Origin: Sulfitobacter marinus
GTDB lineage: Bacteria > Pseudomonadota > Alphaproteobacteria > Rhodobacterales > Rhodobacteraceae
NCBI RefSeq assembly: GCF_900116285.1
Contig: NZ_FPAJ01000002.1
Coordinates: forward strand, 248,001-312,000
Reading direction: 5' to 3'
Length of the DNA: 64,000 bases
A program made the position numbers and the translations under genes. The notes beneath the pieces are model-generated. The model saw nothing but the letters and a program-made list of their open reading frames with translations, was not told the DNA's origin and made no database searches. Below are positions 38,957 through 47,191 of the stretch, piece by piece (position 1 is the first letter of the stretch; each line of letters opens with the position of its first letter).

Positions 38957-40036
38957 ATGAAGCAGAGAAAAATTGAATATATTGATCTCGATTCCATTGC
39001 GCTTGATCCAAGGAACCCTCGGCTCGGGCGCTCTGCGCATAACAAAGACCTAGCGCAAGATGAAATCTTCAATCTGATGCGGGACTGGTCGTTGGAAGAA
39101 CTGGCGACGTCATTCTTAGAGAGCGGTTTTTGGGCGCACGAAGCTGTTCTTTGTGTGGAAGAGGAAATCCACGGGGATGTGCGTCTAGTTGTAATTGAGG
39201 GCAATCGGCGGATTGCGGCCCTCAAAAGGCTACAGAAGACTTTTGGAGGTGACGAAACCTCTCGCAAATGGCTGGAAATTATCGATGGCGTGGCCCAACC
39301 AGACAAATTGTTTGGAGAAGTGCCTTTCATTCGCTTGGATGCCCGAGAGGAGGTTGATGCGTTTCTGGGTTTCAGGCACGTCACCGGGATTAAGGAGTGG
39401 GCTCCCCCGGAGAAAGCCCAATTCATTTCTAAATTAATCGATGAAAATGGCCTTACTTATCGCGATGTAATGCGCCAAATTGGGAGTAAGACTCCGACCG
39501 TTCAACGCAATTATATTGCTTATTCAATCTTGATCCAAATGGAGGATACAGAAGGATTGGACATTGGCAAAGTAGAGGACAAGTTCAGCGTATTGTTCTT
39601 GTCCCTTGCAAGAAGCGCAGTACGCGACTTTCTCGGGGTAGCAGACAAGTTTGATGTTGAGCCAAAAGACGTAAGACCACCTGTTTCCGACAACCACATC
39701 GTCAATCTTAAAGAATATGCGCGCTGGCTGTTTGGTGACGAAGAGAACGCGCCTGTCGTCACAGATTCAAGGCAGGTAGATAAGTTTGCGACAGTGCTGG
39801 CGAGTGACGAGGGACTAGATTACCTCAGAACAGTCAAGCGGCCGAGTCTAGAAAAAGCGTTTGTAATTGCAGGTGGTGATCAAGAGGAATTGTACGAATT
39901 GATGACAACGGCTGCATATAATGTAGAGGAAGCACTTTCCTCAATCCATCACTATGCTCAAGATGAAAAACTCATACGTGTTGTCAAACGCCTATCAGCC
40001 AATGTTGCTCAGATAAATAAAATTTTCGAGTTGTAA
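38957..40036 (+). CDS. ParB N-terminal-domain protein of the methyltransferase/nuclease cluster
   Basis: About 359 aa. The N-terminal half is a ParB/Srx-like domain: DLDSIALDPRNPRLG, then WSLEELATSFLESGF and VVIEGNRRIAALKRLQ, equivalent to the ParB V.dG.rR..A box. The C-terminal half is helical with no family I recognise. ParB-type domains bind CTP or act as nucleases. There is no ParA and no parS-like site here, so a partition role is unlikely. It lies 11 bp after the methyltransferase stop, with AAAGGA before the ATG, and 5 bp before the nuclease gene. It is probably a functional partner of both. Confidence 0.7.
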   Translation: MKQRKIEYIDLDSIALDPRNPRLGRSAHNKDLAQDEIFNLMRDWSLEELATSFLESGFWAHEAVLCVEEEIHGDVRLVVIEGNRRIAALKRLQKTFGGDETSRKWLEIIDGVAQPDKLFGEVPFIRLDAREEVDAFLGFRHVTGIKEWAPPEKAQFISKLIDENGLTYRDVMRQIGSKTPTVQRNYIAYSILIQMEDTEGLDIGKVEDKFSVLFLSLARSAVRDFLGVADKFDVEPKDVRPPVSDNHIVNLKEYARWLFGDEENAPVVTDSRQVDKFATVLASDEGLDYLRTVKRPSLEKAFVIAGGDQEELYELMTTAAYNVEEALSSIHHYAQDEKLIRVVKRLSANVAQINKIFEL

Positions 40037-40041
40037 TTAGT

Positions 40042-40974
40042 ATGCTCAAAATTCCTGGTAAGAATTTTTCACGTTCTGTGAACACCATAAATATCGAGAC
40101 AAATACTCTTGCAGATTGGTTAGAGGCATCTCTGCTCTTTGATGAGAATGAAGTGTCCAAAAGCGATATTGTGGACATCTTGATTGAGGAGAATATCTGT
40201 GCTGACGGTGGTCAAGATTTGGCTCACGAAATTGCGGATCGAGGTTGGGCGGAAATTGGAACACGCAAGCGTTGGGGTGGAGTTCCTGACCAGTTAGTAA
40301 TCGAGGGTGCACGAATTCGAGATGCTTCAGACTGGCGGCAAGATCCAACTCGAGCATTCTTTCTAGTCCTTTCTATTCAGCAGTATTACTCGGAGTGGGC
40401 CGAGAGACACCGGAATTTCTCCGTTCAGGGTGAGCTTTTTGAGCGAGTGATCGAAGAGATTTGTCCCGGTCTCCTACCTGGCTGGCGTGTGGTAAGGGCT
40501 GGTTGGTCACCTGATAACGCAGTGAGCATTGTTAACATCGTTGAAGAGCTTTGCGGTCACCTAAATACGCTTGGGTCACTGAGGCTTGATCTTTGGGTTC
40601 CGGATGCTGCCAAGGATGGCGGTTTGGACATTGTTTGTTACAGAGAATTTCCGGACACAAGAGAGGCTACGCCTACATACTTTTTGCAATGCGCTAGCGG
40701 GACCAATTGGCGATCCAAGATTCATACGCCAAACGCGGACGAATGGAAGACATATTTGGACGCGGCCGTACAACCAAGTACCGGAATAGTCGCACCTTTC
40801 GTAATAGGCACCGATGAGGTTAGACGTGCTGGCCTCAGCGGCCAGATAACCGTTTTTGATAGGATACGCTTGTTGCATGCAACTTATGACGGGAACATTG
40901 AACTGACCGAAGATTTGCGAGCCGACGTGGTCGGTTGGATTGAAGGCAAGGTTGGCGATATACCTACATTATAG
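40042..40974 (+). CDS. Putative restriction endonuclease (PD-(D/E)XK-like)
   Basis: 310 aa without recognised full-length homology. The middle contains LFERVIEEICPGLLPGW, then RLDLWVPDAAKDGGLDIVCY, then PTYFLQCASGTNWRSK. A buried Asp in KDGGLD followed about 20 residues later by a strand ending FLQCASG...K fits a PD-(D/E)XK core with Gln or a migrated residue in place of the second acid. Its position as last gene of the methyltransferase operon strengthens the call. The cleavage site is unknown. A structure prediction would decide the fold. Confidence 0.55.
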   Translation: MLKIPGKNFSRSVNTINIETNTLADWLEASLLFDENEVSKSDIVDILIEENICADGGQDLAHEIADRGWAEIGTRKRWGGVPDQLVIEGARIRDASDWRQDPTRAFFLVLSIQQYYSEWAERHRNFSVQGELFERVIEEICPGLLPGWRVVRAGWSPDNAVSIVNIVEELCGHLNTLGSLRLDLWVPDAAKDGGLDIVCYREFPDTREATPTYFLQCASGTNWRSKIHTPNADEWKTYLDAAVQPSTGIVAPFVIGTDEVRRAGLSGQITVFDRIRLLHATYDGNIELTEDLRADVVGWIEGKVGDIPTL

Positions 40975-41183
40975 ATCTGTGCTATTAGGTTGCGGTTTTG
41001 CCAGAAAACTCCAACTGACGTGTGTTGGCGGTAGATCACCAGAAGTCGCCGGACTCGAAGTCTCACGATTTCCGTTGAAAAGTGCTTTAAGAGCAATGAG
41101 TTGATACTTCTGATGACTCGTAAGGCCCTAAATAGGTCCATTTTGTTGACTGAAATGCGTCAACTGAGCCTACGGATGGCCTA

Positions 41184-41627
41184 TCAGCCATCCACCAGTT
41201 TCTTGTGTGCCTCGACCACATCCATTGAAGTAATGCCACCGCGTTCCAGTTCCTGTGCGTCATCACGGGCTTGCATGATTGCTTTGCCCATGTCTGTTTC
41301 AAGCGCGCGAAAATAGGCTTTCTCGAAGGTTTCGCCGTCCCGCTGGACAGATTTTGCCAGCTTGTCGAGTTCGGCTTCTGCTTTCTGTCGATTGTCAGCA
41401 GCAGCTTTCTTAATGTTGTTTGGGTCGGTCATGGTCTTCTCCATATTTGTGGCCACACGAGCGGCTTCCACTTCGTTTTCGAGTTGCTGGACCTGTTGGG
41501 CCAATTCAGCAACTTCCAGGGCTTCGGCTTCATCGCGGGCCAACCGCATCAAAGCGTCGTCCAATTCTTTCTTGCGTGCCTCCAGGCGTGCCAATTCAGC
41601 AGCATGGCGTTGTCCTTCGGTGCTCAT
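41184..41627 (-). CDS. Coiled-coil protein of the satellite core, unknown function
   Basis: 147 aa, mostly charged amphipathic helix: AAELARLEARKKELDDALMR, LAQQVQQLENEVEAARVA, then AEAELDKLAKSVQRDGETFE. No membrane segment or catalytic motif is visible. Its ATG overlaps the stop of the next upstream gene (ATGA), so it is the last gene of the minus-strand block beginning with the TerS-like gene. By position it may help packaging or interfere with helper-phage capsids, but nothing in the sequence shows this. Confidence 0.7.
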   Translation of the reverse strand: MSTEGQRHAAELARLEARKKELDDALMRLARDEAEALEVAELAQQVQQLENEVEAARVATNMEKTMTDPNNIKKAAADNRQKAEAELDKLAKSVQRDGETFEKAYFRALETDMGKAIMQARDDAQELERGGITSMDVVEAHKKLVDG

Positions 41628-42283
41628 AGGTTTGTCTCCATTTGATTCAGTTCAGCTTTTGCCTCACGAGAGACATTCGGCTGAGGGGATGATGCTTTTA
41701 TTCGGAGCAGTTCGGCCCGCAGGCTTTCAGCCACCCGTCCTTCGGCATCCGTCAGGGGCGTGGCATGACGTTCTCGGATCGGGGTATCTATGCCCAAAGA
41801 CCGAGCAAAGCTCACACCACCCGCAGCAATCAATGCTTTGACTAACGGTTCAGCAGAGCGGTTGTTGGTCAGGGCGCGTTCAACAGCCGTTAAGTCGCCG
41901 CCTGCACCTGATACTTGGCCAACATCTTTGCGCAGAGCCTCAGCATAAGCGTTCCAGTTGGAAGCCAAAGCGACAAGTGCCTCATCAACGGATGCCGCCA
42001 GTTTGGTACGTTTTGAAGTGGCATCAAGTGCGGCTTCGGCGCGTCGCTTTCGATTGTTACGTTCCGCACTTTCAGCCGCTGCCCCCAATCGGTTGGACAA
42101 CTCAGCAATGGCGTCGTCGACAATAAAGATGCGCTCTGCCAACGCAGCAGCTGAATTGGATGGCCTCTTGCCGTCAATCAATGCTTCGCGGGCCTCATTG
42201 CGGGCAAGGTCGAGTTCTGAGCCGAGGCGTTGGCGTTCTGCCTTTAGCTCAGCAAGCCGCTTATCTGTTCCATCTTTGTCCAT
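41624..42283 (-). CDS. Coiled-coil protein of the satellite core, unknown function
   Basis: 219 aa. The first half is a long helix: DKRLAELKAERQRLGSELDL, then AERIFIVDDAIAELSNRLGA and KRRAEAALDATSKRTKLAAS. The second half is mixed, with GGVSFARSLGIDTPIRERHA. AGAGGAT lies just before the ATG. It is coupled to the 41184-41627 gene. The family is not recognised. A stretch of about 170 bp upstream (42284-42454) holds no convincing gene. Confidence 0.7.
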   Translation of the reverse strand: MDKDGTDKRLAELKAERQRLGSELDLARNEAREALIDGKRPSNSAAALAERIFIVDDAIAELSNRLGAAAESAERNNRKRRAEAALDATSKRTKLAASVDEALVALASNWNAYAEALRKDVGQVSGAGGDLTAVERALTNNRSAEPLVKALIAAGGVSFARSLGIDTPIRERHATPLTDAEGRVAESLRAELLRIKASSPQPNVSREAKAELNQMETNL

Positions 42284-42454
42284 ATCGATCCTCTGTTCGT
42301 GTCGGGGCTACAGGATCAGCGGTCCCACACCACGATCCTGTAGCCGCTGAGTTCGCAGAAAAGGAGATAAACACGGAGCTCAGCGTGGTCGGACATTGCC
42401 GTGTTTTTGTACCGTGGAGGACCAGCGTTTGACTTTGGGTTGTGAAATGCTGGC

Positions 42455-42943
42455 TTAGCCGCTGCCCATGAGGTCCAGTTCCATCTGACGGATGAGATCA
42501 ACAGGGGCACTATTCGTCGTCAGGAATTGGCCTGGGTTATCCTGAATGTCAGAACGATAGGACCGCCATACCCTTGCGTTGGGGCAATCCAATCCCAGAT
42601 CGAGAAAGGCCTGCATTGCAGGCGTCACCCATCCCCGTGGGAATTTGGTTGAGCCGTGGCAATACCACATTGATACCAACAGCCTGACCGCATTCGCCCG
42701 CATGGTAAGACCTGCCTTTGGGGCATATTCACCCAGAGCTTCGGATACCAAGGCCTCTGCTTTGGCCTGAGTATCCTTGTAACGAATAGCCGGAAGCGGG
42801 GGCTGCGGACGTGGTGACAATGCAGCCATTTCGGAATCTCTCGCCTTTGCAACATACGCCAGAACGATACCGTGCTGACGTTGTTGCGTAAGCCAGCGAG
42901 CCGATTGGGCCTGTGTCCGGGCCTGGAGTTGAGAGCTTTCCAA
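42455..42943 (-). CDS. Hypothetical protein of the satellite core
   Basis: Up to 162 aa from a TTG start, or 121 aa from the first internal ATG (preceded by AGGCGAGAGA); which is used is unclear. The C-terminal half has conserved-looking aromatic segments: RANAVRLLVSMWYCHGSTKF, then PRGWVTPAMQAFLDLGLD and VWRSYRSDIQDNPG. No family is recognised. It lies between the 94-aa gene and the coiled-coil genes. Confidence 0.55.
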   Translation of the reverse strand: MESSQLQARTQAQSARWLTQQRQHGIVLAYVAKARDSEMAALSPRPQPPLPAIRYKDTQAKAEALVSEALGEYAPKAGLTMRANAVRLLVSMWYCHGSTKFPRGWVTPAMQAFLDLGLDCPNARVWRSYRSDIQDNPGQFLTTNSAPVDLIRQMELDLMGSG

Positions 42944-42996
42944 GTGGTTGATTAGGAAGCCCTATTTTGGATGAATGAAAGACATTGGATTAGCAA

Positions 42997-43281
42997 TCAC
43001 TCATACCATGGCGTTTGACGGACGTGGGCGAGCAGTTTAGCCCGCTTGTCTTCGCCAAGGTCATTCCTGGTTTCAATCGCCGCAATGGCCTCATCGCGTA
43101 TTTGTGTATTCCGCCAAGGCACTGGTTCTGCCTTGGATTGCATTTCTTCCAGCAAGCCAGTGTCAGGAGCATTGATGTGGCCCAGCGTTACCCGGCAGGT
43201 AATCGCTCCACCCTCAAAGGGAAGTGTCGCCACACCACTTGGCAGGACAAAGCAGGTTTGGACTTCAGGCCAATCAGACAT
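42997..43281 (-). CDS. Hypothetical protein of the satellite core, 94 aa
   Basis: Begins MSDWPEVQTCFVLPSGVATL and ends with a helical part, RDEAIAAIETRNDLGEDKRA, then HVRQTPWYE. Its start overlaps the end of the TerS-like gene by 8 bp, so translation is likely coupled. No family is recognised. Confidence 0.65.
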   Translation of the reverse strand: MSDWPEVQTCFVLPSGVATLPFEGGAITCRVTLGHINAPDTGLLEEMQSKAEPVPWRNTQIRDEAIAAIETRNDLGEDKRAKLLAHVRQTPWYE

Positions 43282-43837
43282 TTATGGTGTCCTCGTCAAT
43301 TTCGGATACGAACTCGGCATCGACCACATCGGCCGTCACCGAAGGCCTGACAAGTTTTGGCATCGGCTTGGGGGCAGTATGAACATGCGTATCGTTTTGC
43401 ACCGTGATTGACGTTGTGGCTGCCCCATCAGCAGAAGGCAGGGCTTTATCCAGGAGTTTGATCAAGACACGAGCATCAACATGGGAAACGTCATATTGCA
43501 TGACCTTTTCAAAATTATCGTCCAGAACGGGCTGGCCATTCTCATCAAGCACTTCAATCCAACGTCCCAAGCTCATTGTACGGGCAGTTTCAACGACTTC
43601 TTCCCGCAGCCCATCCAGGCTGGCATGCAATGCAAGGTCCCATGCAGAGGCCACTTCGGGGTCCGTCAGACGCCAATGGTAAGCAGCACTTCGACTTATG
43701 CCTGCACGCTTGCAGGAAAGTTTGACATTGCCAGTTTGAGCCAGTGCAGCCAGAAATTCCCGCTTGGTTTCGACCGTGGTCGGCTCAACACGCCGATGGC
43801 CTATTTTCTTGGGACCGCTGAGTTGTCGTCCGTACAT
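43274..43837 (-). CDS. TerS-like (small terminase-type) HTH protein
   Basis: 187 aa. The N-terminal DNA-binding region reads KREFLAALAQTGNVKLSCKR, then AGISRSAAYHWRLTDPEVAS and AWDLALHASLDGLREEVVE. This is the arrangement seen in many phage small terminase subunits (helix-turn-helix followed by an oligomerising helix). The C-terminal part is acidic and variable. In PICIs a satellite TerS redirects helper-phage packaging to satellite DNA. It is the first gene of the minus-strand block that starts beside the iteron region. Confidence 0.6.
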   Translation of the reverse strand: MYGRQLSGPKKIGHRRVEPTTVETKREFLAALAQTGNVKLSCKRAGISRSAAYHWRLTDPEVASAWDLALHASLDGLREEVVETARTMSLGRWIEVLDENGQPVLDDNFEKVMQYDVSHVDARVLIKLLDKALPSADGAATTSITVQNDTHVHTAPKPMPKLVRPSVTADVVDAEFVSEIDEDTINV

Positions 43838-43962
43838 GTCGTTTCTCTCAATGGCCGTTTGAAGCCTGGTTGCTGATTGCTTGATTGATGATATTGATTG
43901 TGGTGCCAGAATGCCGTGGAATTGAACTGTGGGAAACCAGCGTTGAGTGCAGCTGCTTTGGG

Positions 43963-43986
43963 CACGTGCACAGTGGGCGTTTGGCC
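43963..43986 (+). repeat. 24-bp direct repeat flanking the origin region, copy 1
   Basis: Begins CACGTGCACAGTGGGC and ends TTTGGCC. It matches 44308-44331 with one mismatch. The two copies bracket the iteron region. Confidence 0.8.
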
Positions 43987-44044
43987 CTTTGATCCAGATA
44001 CCCTCTGCCTGCTGCCGAAAAACACATCGAAATAACGATTTTAA

Positions 44045-44300
44045 GGGGTCAGGCCGGTCGGGGTTATTTAGTATACATTATATATATACGGCTTTTTGTT
44101 TTTTTGTTCTTATACGATAACTGAGAAATAACCCTGACCGCCCTGACCCCTTTAACAACAGGATCAATAAGATATTCTGAAACAAACACTTAGGCGGTCA
44201 GGGGTAGAGCCATCCACCCCTGACCGACCCCCGACCAGCTAGCATTCATGCCTGACCGGTTTGGATTTTCGGTGCACATTTCGGCAAATACCCCTGACCG
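44045..44300. other. Probable replication origin of the island (iterons plus inverted repeat)
   Basis: At least eight copies of a CCCTGACCG-like unit in both orientations, clearest at 44132-44140, 44195-44203 (reverse), 44218-44226, 44250-44258 and 44292-44300. The outer four form a 25-bp inverted repeat (44045-44069 and 44126-44150, two mismatches) around a 56-bp AT-rich core with TATATATA and T-runs. Iterons, an easily melted core and the adjacent SF3 helicase are typical of satellite origins. The whole 43838-44341 gap contains no gene; it also includes the upstream region of the TerS-like operon. Confidence 0.75.
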
Positions 44301-44307
44301 CTTTAAA

Positions 44308-44331
44308 CACGTGCACAGTGGGCTTTTGGCC
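44308..44331 (+). repeat. 24-bp direct repeat flanking the origin region, copy 2
   Basis: Second copy of the repeat at 43963-43986 (one mismatch), 11 bp before the helicase gene's stop codon. Confidence 0.8.
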
Positions 44332-44341
44332 AGCGGAGGCA

Positions 44342-45763
44342 TCAATCAAGAAAATCGTCTGCAGGGTCAAATGGCAAAGCGGCTTCATCAAGCTGGACAC
44401 GCAAGCCTTTTATGGTTTGCACGCGTCGTCCATTGGTTCTGCTACGCTTTTCCATATCGTCCCGAAACTTACCAGATGAGCGTAAATCCCGCCAAAATAT
44501 GCTACTATCTGAACTGAGCCGACCATGACCCTGACAATAGCGTTCAAATGCTGCATAAATGTCCTGCTTGGGTGTTTCAGCCGCAGGGTCTTCTATCAAG
44601 CATTCAGAGGCAAAGGCAGTGACAGTTGAAGCTTCACGCAGTATCTCTGCTTGCCGCCCTTTGATGGAGGATGGAACAAGGAATTTCCCACGTTTTAACA
44701 GGCATCTGGCGGCTTCAAGGCATTTGTTTAAAACACCTGCTGCTTCTGGCAAAAGGTCCCTTTCAAATAGAGCGTTATCTTCACGCCCCAGAAATGAACG
44801 CCTTGTTTCCATCAGCACCATTCTGGTGGCAATTGTGCCGGTGAGGTCATGCATGAGTATGGGCTCATTTGACATCAGCATCCATTGAACTGGCAAATAA
44901 CCTACGAAATCATCCTTGTATTTCCGCTGAACAGTTTGAAGATCACCCCCAGATGTCGACAGCAGAAGTTCGGTCAAGGCAGACGTTTTACGTCCCCGTT
45001 CAAGCCGAGCGTCCCCCACAATGGCTGCTTTTTTGCCAATCAGGGAAGATAGACCAAAGCCACCATCAGCGATCTGTTTGATACGTGGTGAAGCCACAGA
45101 ACGCATTCCCAAGAGCCTTGTGAGCATCAGGTTGATTGTGCCTTTGCCTGATCTGGGTGGGCCAAAGAGCTGGAATATCTTCTGGAATTTGTTCTGCCCC
45201 GTAAGAATGCATCCCATGACTTCATGCAGTAGATCGATTTGTTCCAGATCACCGTCAAAAATCTCATCCAGAAACATATCCCACATGAACGTTGCGGCAT
45301 TCGGATCAAAAGCAACATCAGAGCAATCAGTCGATACGAACCGTGGTGTGGCATCTATCAACTGCCCAGAACGCCAATCCAGCAACCCATTTGATACAGG
45401 CAGAAGGTTGCGCGGGTCAGGATCATCATCACGCTTGTCTCGCCAGAAAGGCAGTTCTTCGACACCCCTTTGCAAAGTGAGATGGATCATCGCCTCACGA
45501 ATATCAGCCGACATTTTTATGTTCAGGTGGAGCGGCTTTTCCTCTGGGCCATCCTTTCCTTTGTGAATATAGGTTTGACCTTCGAGTGCTGACCAAATCA
45601 TTCCTTTCAGCTCATCGTTGTCAAGTTCCCGGTATCTGTTTTCCTCGGGGGCATATTCCAGCCACATGCCCATGGCCTTGATCAATGCTGATCCTGAAAT
45701 GGCTTCGGCTGCGAGATGGCTGGGTGCAATACTTTGCAGGATGTCTCGATTGTCCAAACTCAT
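44342..45763 (-). CDS. P4-type SF3 helicase/primase C-terminal protein (D5_N, DUF5906)
   Basis: 473 aa. A D5_N-like region (NGLLDWRSGQLIDATPRFVS) precedes the superfamily 3 helicase core: Walker A FGPPRSGKGTINLML (about residue 218), Walker B-type AAIVGDARLERG and motif C VQWMLMSNEPIL with the sensor Asn. A C-terminal winged-helix-like part follows. It would unwind the origin at 44045-44300. Its ATG overlaps the PrimPol stop (ATGA), so primase and helicase are made together, split over two genes rather than fused as in P4 alpha. Confidence 0.9.
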   Translation of the reverse strand: MSLDNRDILQSIAPSHLAAEAISGSALIKAMGMWLEYAPEENRYRELDNDELKGMIWSALEGQTYIHKGKDGPEEKPLHLNIKMSADIREAMIHLTLQRGVEELPFWRDKRDDDPDPRNLLPVSNGLLDWRSGQLIDATPRFVSTDCSDVAFDPNAATFMWDMFLDEIFDGDLEQIDLLHEVMGCILTGQNKFQKIFQLFGPPRSGKGTINLMLTRLLGMRSVASPRIKQIADGGFGLSSLIGKKAAIVGDARLERGRKTSALTELLLSTSGGDLQTVQRKYKDDFVGYLPVQWMLMSNEPILMHDLTGTIATRMVLMETRRSFLGREDNALFERDLLPEAAGVLNKCLEAARCLLKRGKFLVPSSIKGRQAEILREASTVTAFASECLIEDPAAETPKQDIYAAFERYCQGHGRLSSDSSIFWRDLRSSGKFRDDMEKRSRTNGRRVQTIKGLRVQLDEAALPFDPADDFLD

Positions 45764-46698
45764 TGTACCGCCTCCAGATTTGAAAGGTCGTCTGGGAAAT
45801 CATAGTGAGGGCGTCGATCTATCAGATGCGCAGCCCCTGCTTCACGCATGAACATATAAAGTGTGCCAAGGCCGATGCCGTGGCGGCGTAAACTGTCCCA
45901 CCGATAAGCAATCTCAGGCCCATCGGTTGAATAGAGCGGATCGGCTGTGCACCATTCGACAAATTCATCTTTGGCGTCACCCGCGCTTGCGTGATGACAG
46001 GCCATCATTAGTTGCAGCCATTTGTCATGATCACGAAAATCCTCTGGGTCCAGTTTGGCCAAGATTGCAGCAATCTCTTCTGGTGGATGCTCCCCAATGC
46101 CTTGCCCAGACAGGGCAACAGGTTGTTTTGGCCTTCGGATGAGCCGCAGAAGCTTTTCGGGTGCCCCGGGCGCACCTAGCCATAAGTCATCTGGCACCGA
46201 GGACCATAAATATGGCTTGCCAGACGGATGCAACGAACCTGGTGCAACGACTTGCCGACCAAAGGTTTTGAATTCGATCCCTGGGACATCTGGCAATCCG
46301 TCAACAACGGAAAGATGAGGAGGCTTAGTCATGTAGAGGTGCAAGCCGCCACCACCAGTTAGAACGGTTGGGAAGTGGTCTGGGTTGAGGCCAATGGCTT
46401 TCAATGCAGACAACTTTCCTTTTTGCCCACCGTCAATGTTCCGTGGATCAACATCCACGACAAGATCACTTGTTGCGAGGCGCACGCCGACATTGCCGCC
46501 TTTTCGGGCATGTTCCAGTGCGTCAGCGTTGCGATACGGGCGTGTTGTCCAATCATTGTGGATTGGTGATTTCCCCCGAAGGCGCAGTCTGCCTGTGCGC
46601 GGGCACTTCGTCTTGGCATCCCATGGATGCAGAGCGATCAGGGTGTATCCAGCAGCAGAAAGTACAGTCATTTGGGCTGGGTCTGTTTTTCCAGTCAT
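45760..46698 (-). CDS. Bifunctional primase/polymerase (PrimPol)
   Basis: 312 aa from ATG 46698. Prim-Pol domain: LHPWDAKTKCPRTGRL, then GKSPIHNDWTT, NVGVRLATSDLVVDVDPRN (catalytic acid motif VDVDPR), and TGGGGLHLYM plus KTFGRQVVAPGSLHPSG as later motifs. The C-terminal helical extension resembles PriCT (AILAKLDPEDFRDHDKW). AGAGAGG precedes the ATG, which is one base after the AlpA-like stop; longer starts would overlap that gene. It primes island replication. Confidence 0.88.
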   Translation of the reverse strand: MTGKTDPAQMTVLSAAGYTLIALHPWDAKTKCPRTGRLRLRGKSPIHNDWTTRPYRNADALEHARKGGNVGVRLATSDLVVDVDPRNIDGGQKGKLSALKAIGLNPDHFPTVLTGGGGLHLYMTKPPHLSVVDGLPDVPGIEFKTFGRQVVAPGSLHPSGKPYLWSSVPDDLWLGAPGAPEKLLRLIRRPKQPVALSGQGIGEHPPEEIAAILAKLDPEDFRDHDKWLQLMMACHHASAGDAKDEFVEWCTADPLYSTDGPEIAYRWDSLRRHGIGLGTLYMFMREAGAAHLIDRRPHYDFPDDLSNLEAVQ

Positions 46699-46699
46699 A

Positions 46700-46939
46700 T
46701 CAGCCTCTCTCTGCGATATAAGCTTCAACGGTCGATCTGGGATAGAAAACGGCTGTGCCATGCTTGATGAAATCAGGTCCGGCATCAGATGATTGGCCCG
46801 TATTACGGCGGCTTCGATAGACAGCCAGAACGGTTGCAGGATGCCCTGTCATACGAGCGGTTTGGGCTGGTGTGAGAAAATCGCTCAACGATGGTGTGGT
46901 TGAATAGGGTGGTGCGTTATCTTCAATATTACAGGACAT
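46700..46939 (-). CDS. AlpA/excisionase-like HTH protein
   Basis: 79 aa. LSDFLTPAQTARMTGHPATV, then DFIKHGTAVFYPRSTVEAYIA gives the MerR-like helix-turn-helix plus the strand/helix (Y....V..yi) of AlpA-type satellite regulators. In P4 and PICIs, AlpA-like proteins activate excision and replication genes. It is placed directly upstream of PrimPol. Confidence 0.7.
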   Translation of the reverse strand: MSCNIEDNAPPYSTTPSLSDFLTPAQTARMTGHPATVLAVYRSRRNTGQSSDAGPDFIKHGTAVFYPRSTVEAYIAERG

Positions 46940-46966
46940 TGCTTATGCTCCTTGTGTTCCTGATTG

Positions 46967-47000
46967 AGCGGGTCGTTTGATGGTGGTCTTGCGACCCGCT
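46967..47000. promoter_or_regulatory. Inverted repeat upstream of the AlpA-like gene
   Basis: Perfect 9-bp arms AGCGGGTCG (46967-46975) and CGACCCGCT (46992-47000) around a 16-nt spacer, 28 bp before the AlpA-like start. No T-run follows on either strand, so an operator or leader structure is more likely than a terminator. The rest of the 46940-47191 gap shows no gene. Confidence 0.5.
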
Positions 47001-47191
47001 TGTTACGATCAAACAGTGCTGCAGTATGTTTGCGTCGTATGCCAACGAGGGACGTTGGGATGTCCAACTCCGGCAAACAGGCGACCCGCGATCACTTGCT
47101 TTGATAGGTGTCAGGCGGCATATTCGGGAAATGTTAACGAGCTCAAACCGTGCGCTGTCTTAAGGATTATTTAAAGTCTCACAGGCTGAGT

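Noticed and set aside
38957..40036. Plasmid partition ParB
   Set aside because: No ParA partner and no parS-like repeats nearby; the gene is embedded in a methyltransferase operon. Only the N-terminal domain resembles ParB.
42316..42393. 26-codon minus-strand frame (MSDHAELRVYLLFCELSGYR...)
   Set aside because: The peptide looks protein-like, but no ribosome-binding site precedes the ATG and it is too short to judge without homologues.
44045..44300. CRISPR array
   Set aside because: The repeats are about 9 bp, in both orientations and irregularly spaced, and no cas genes are near. Replication iterons fit better.
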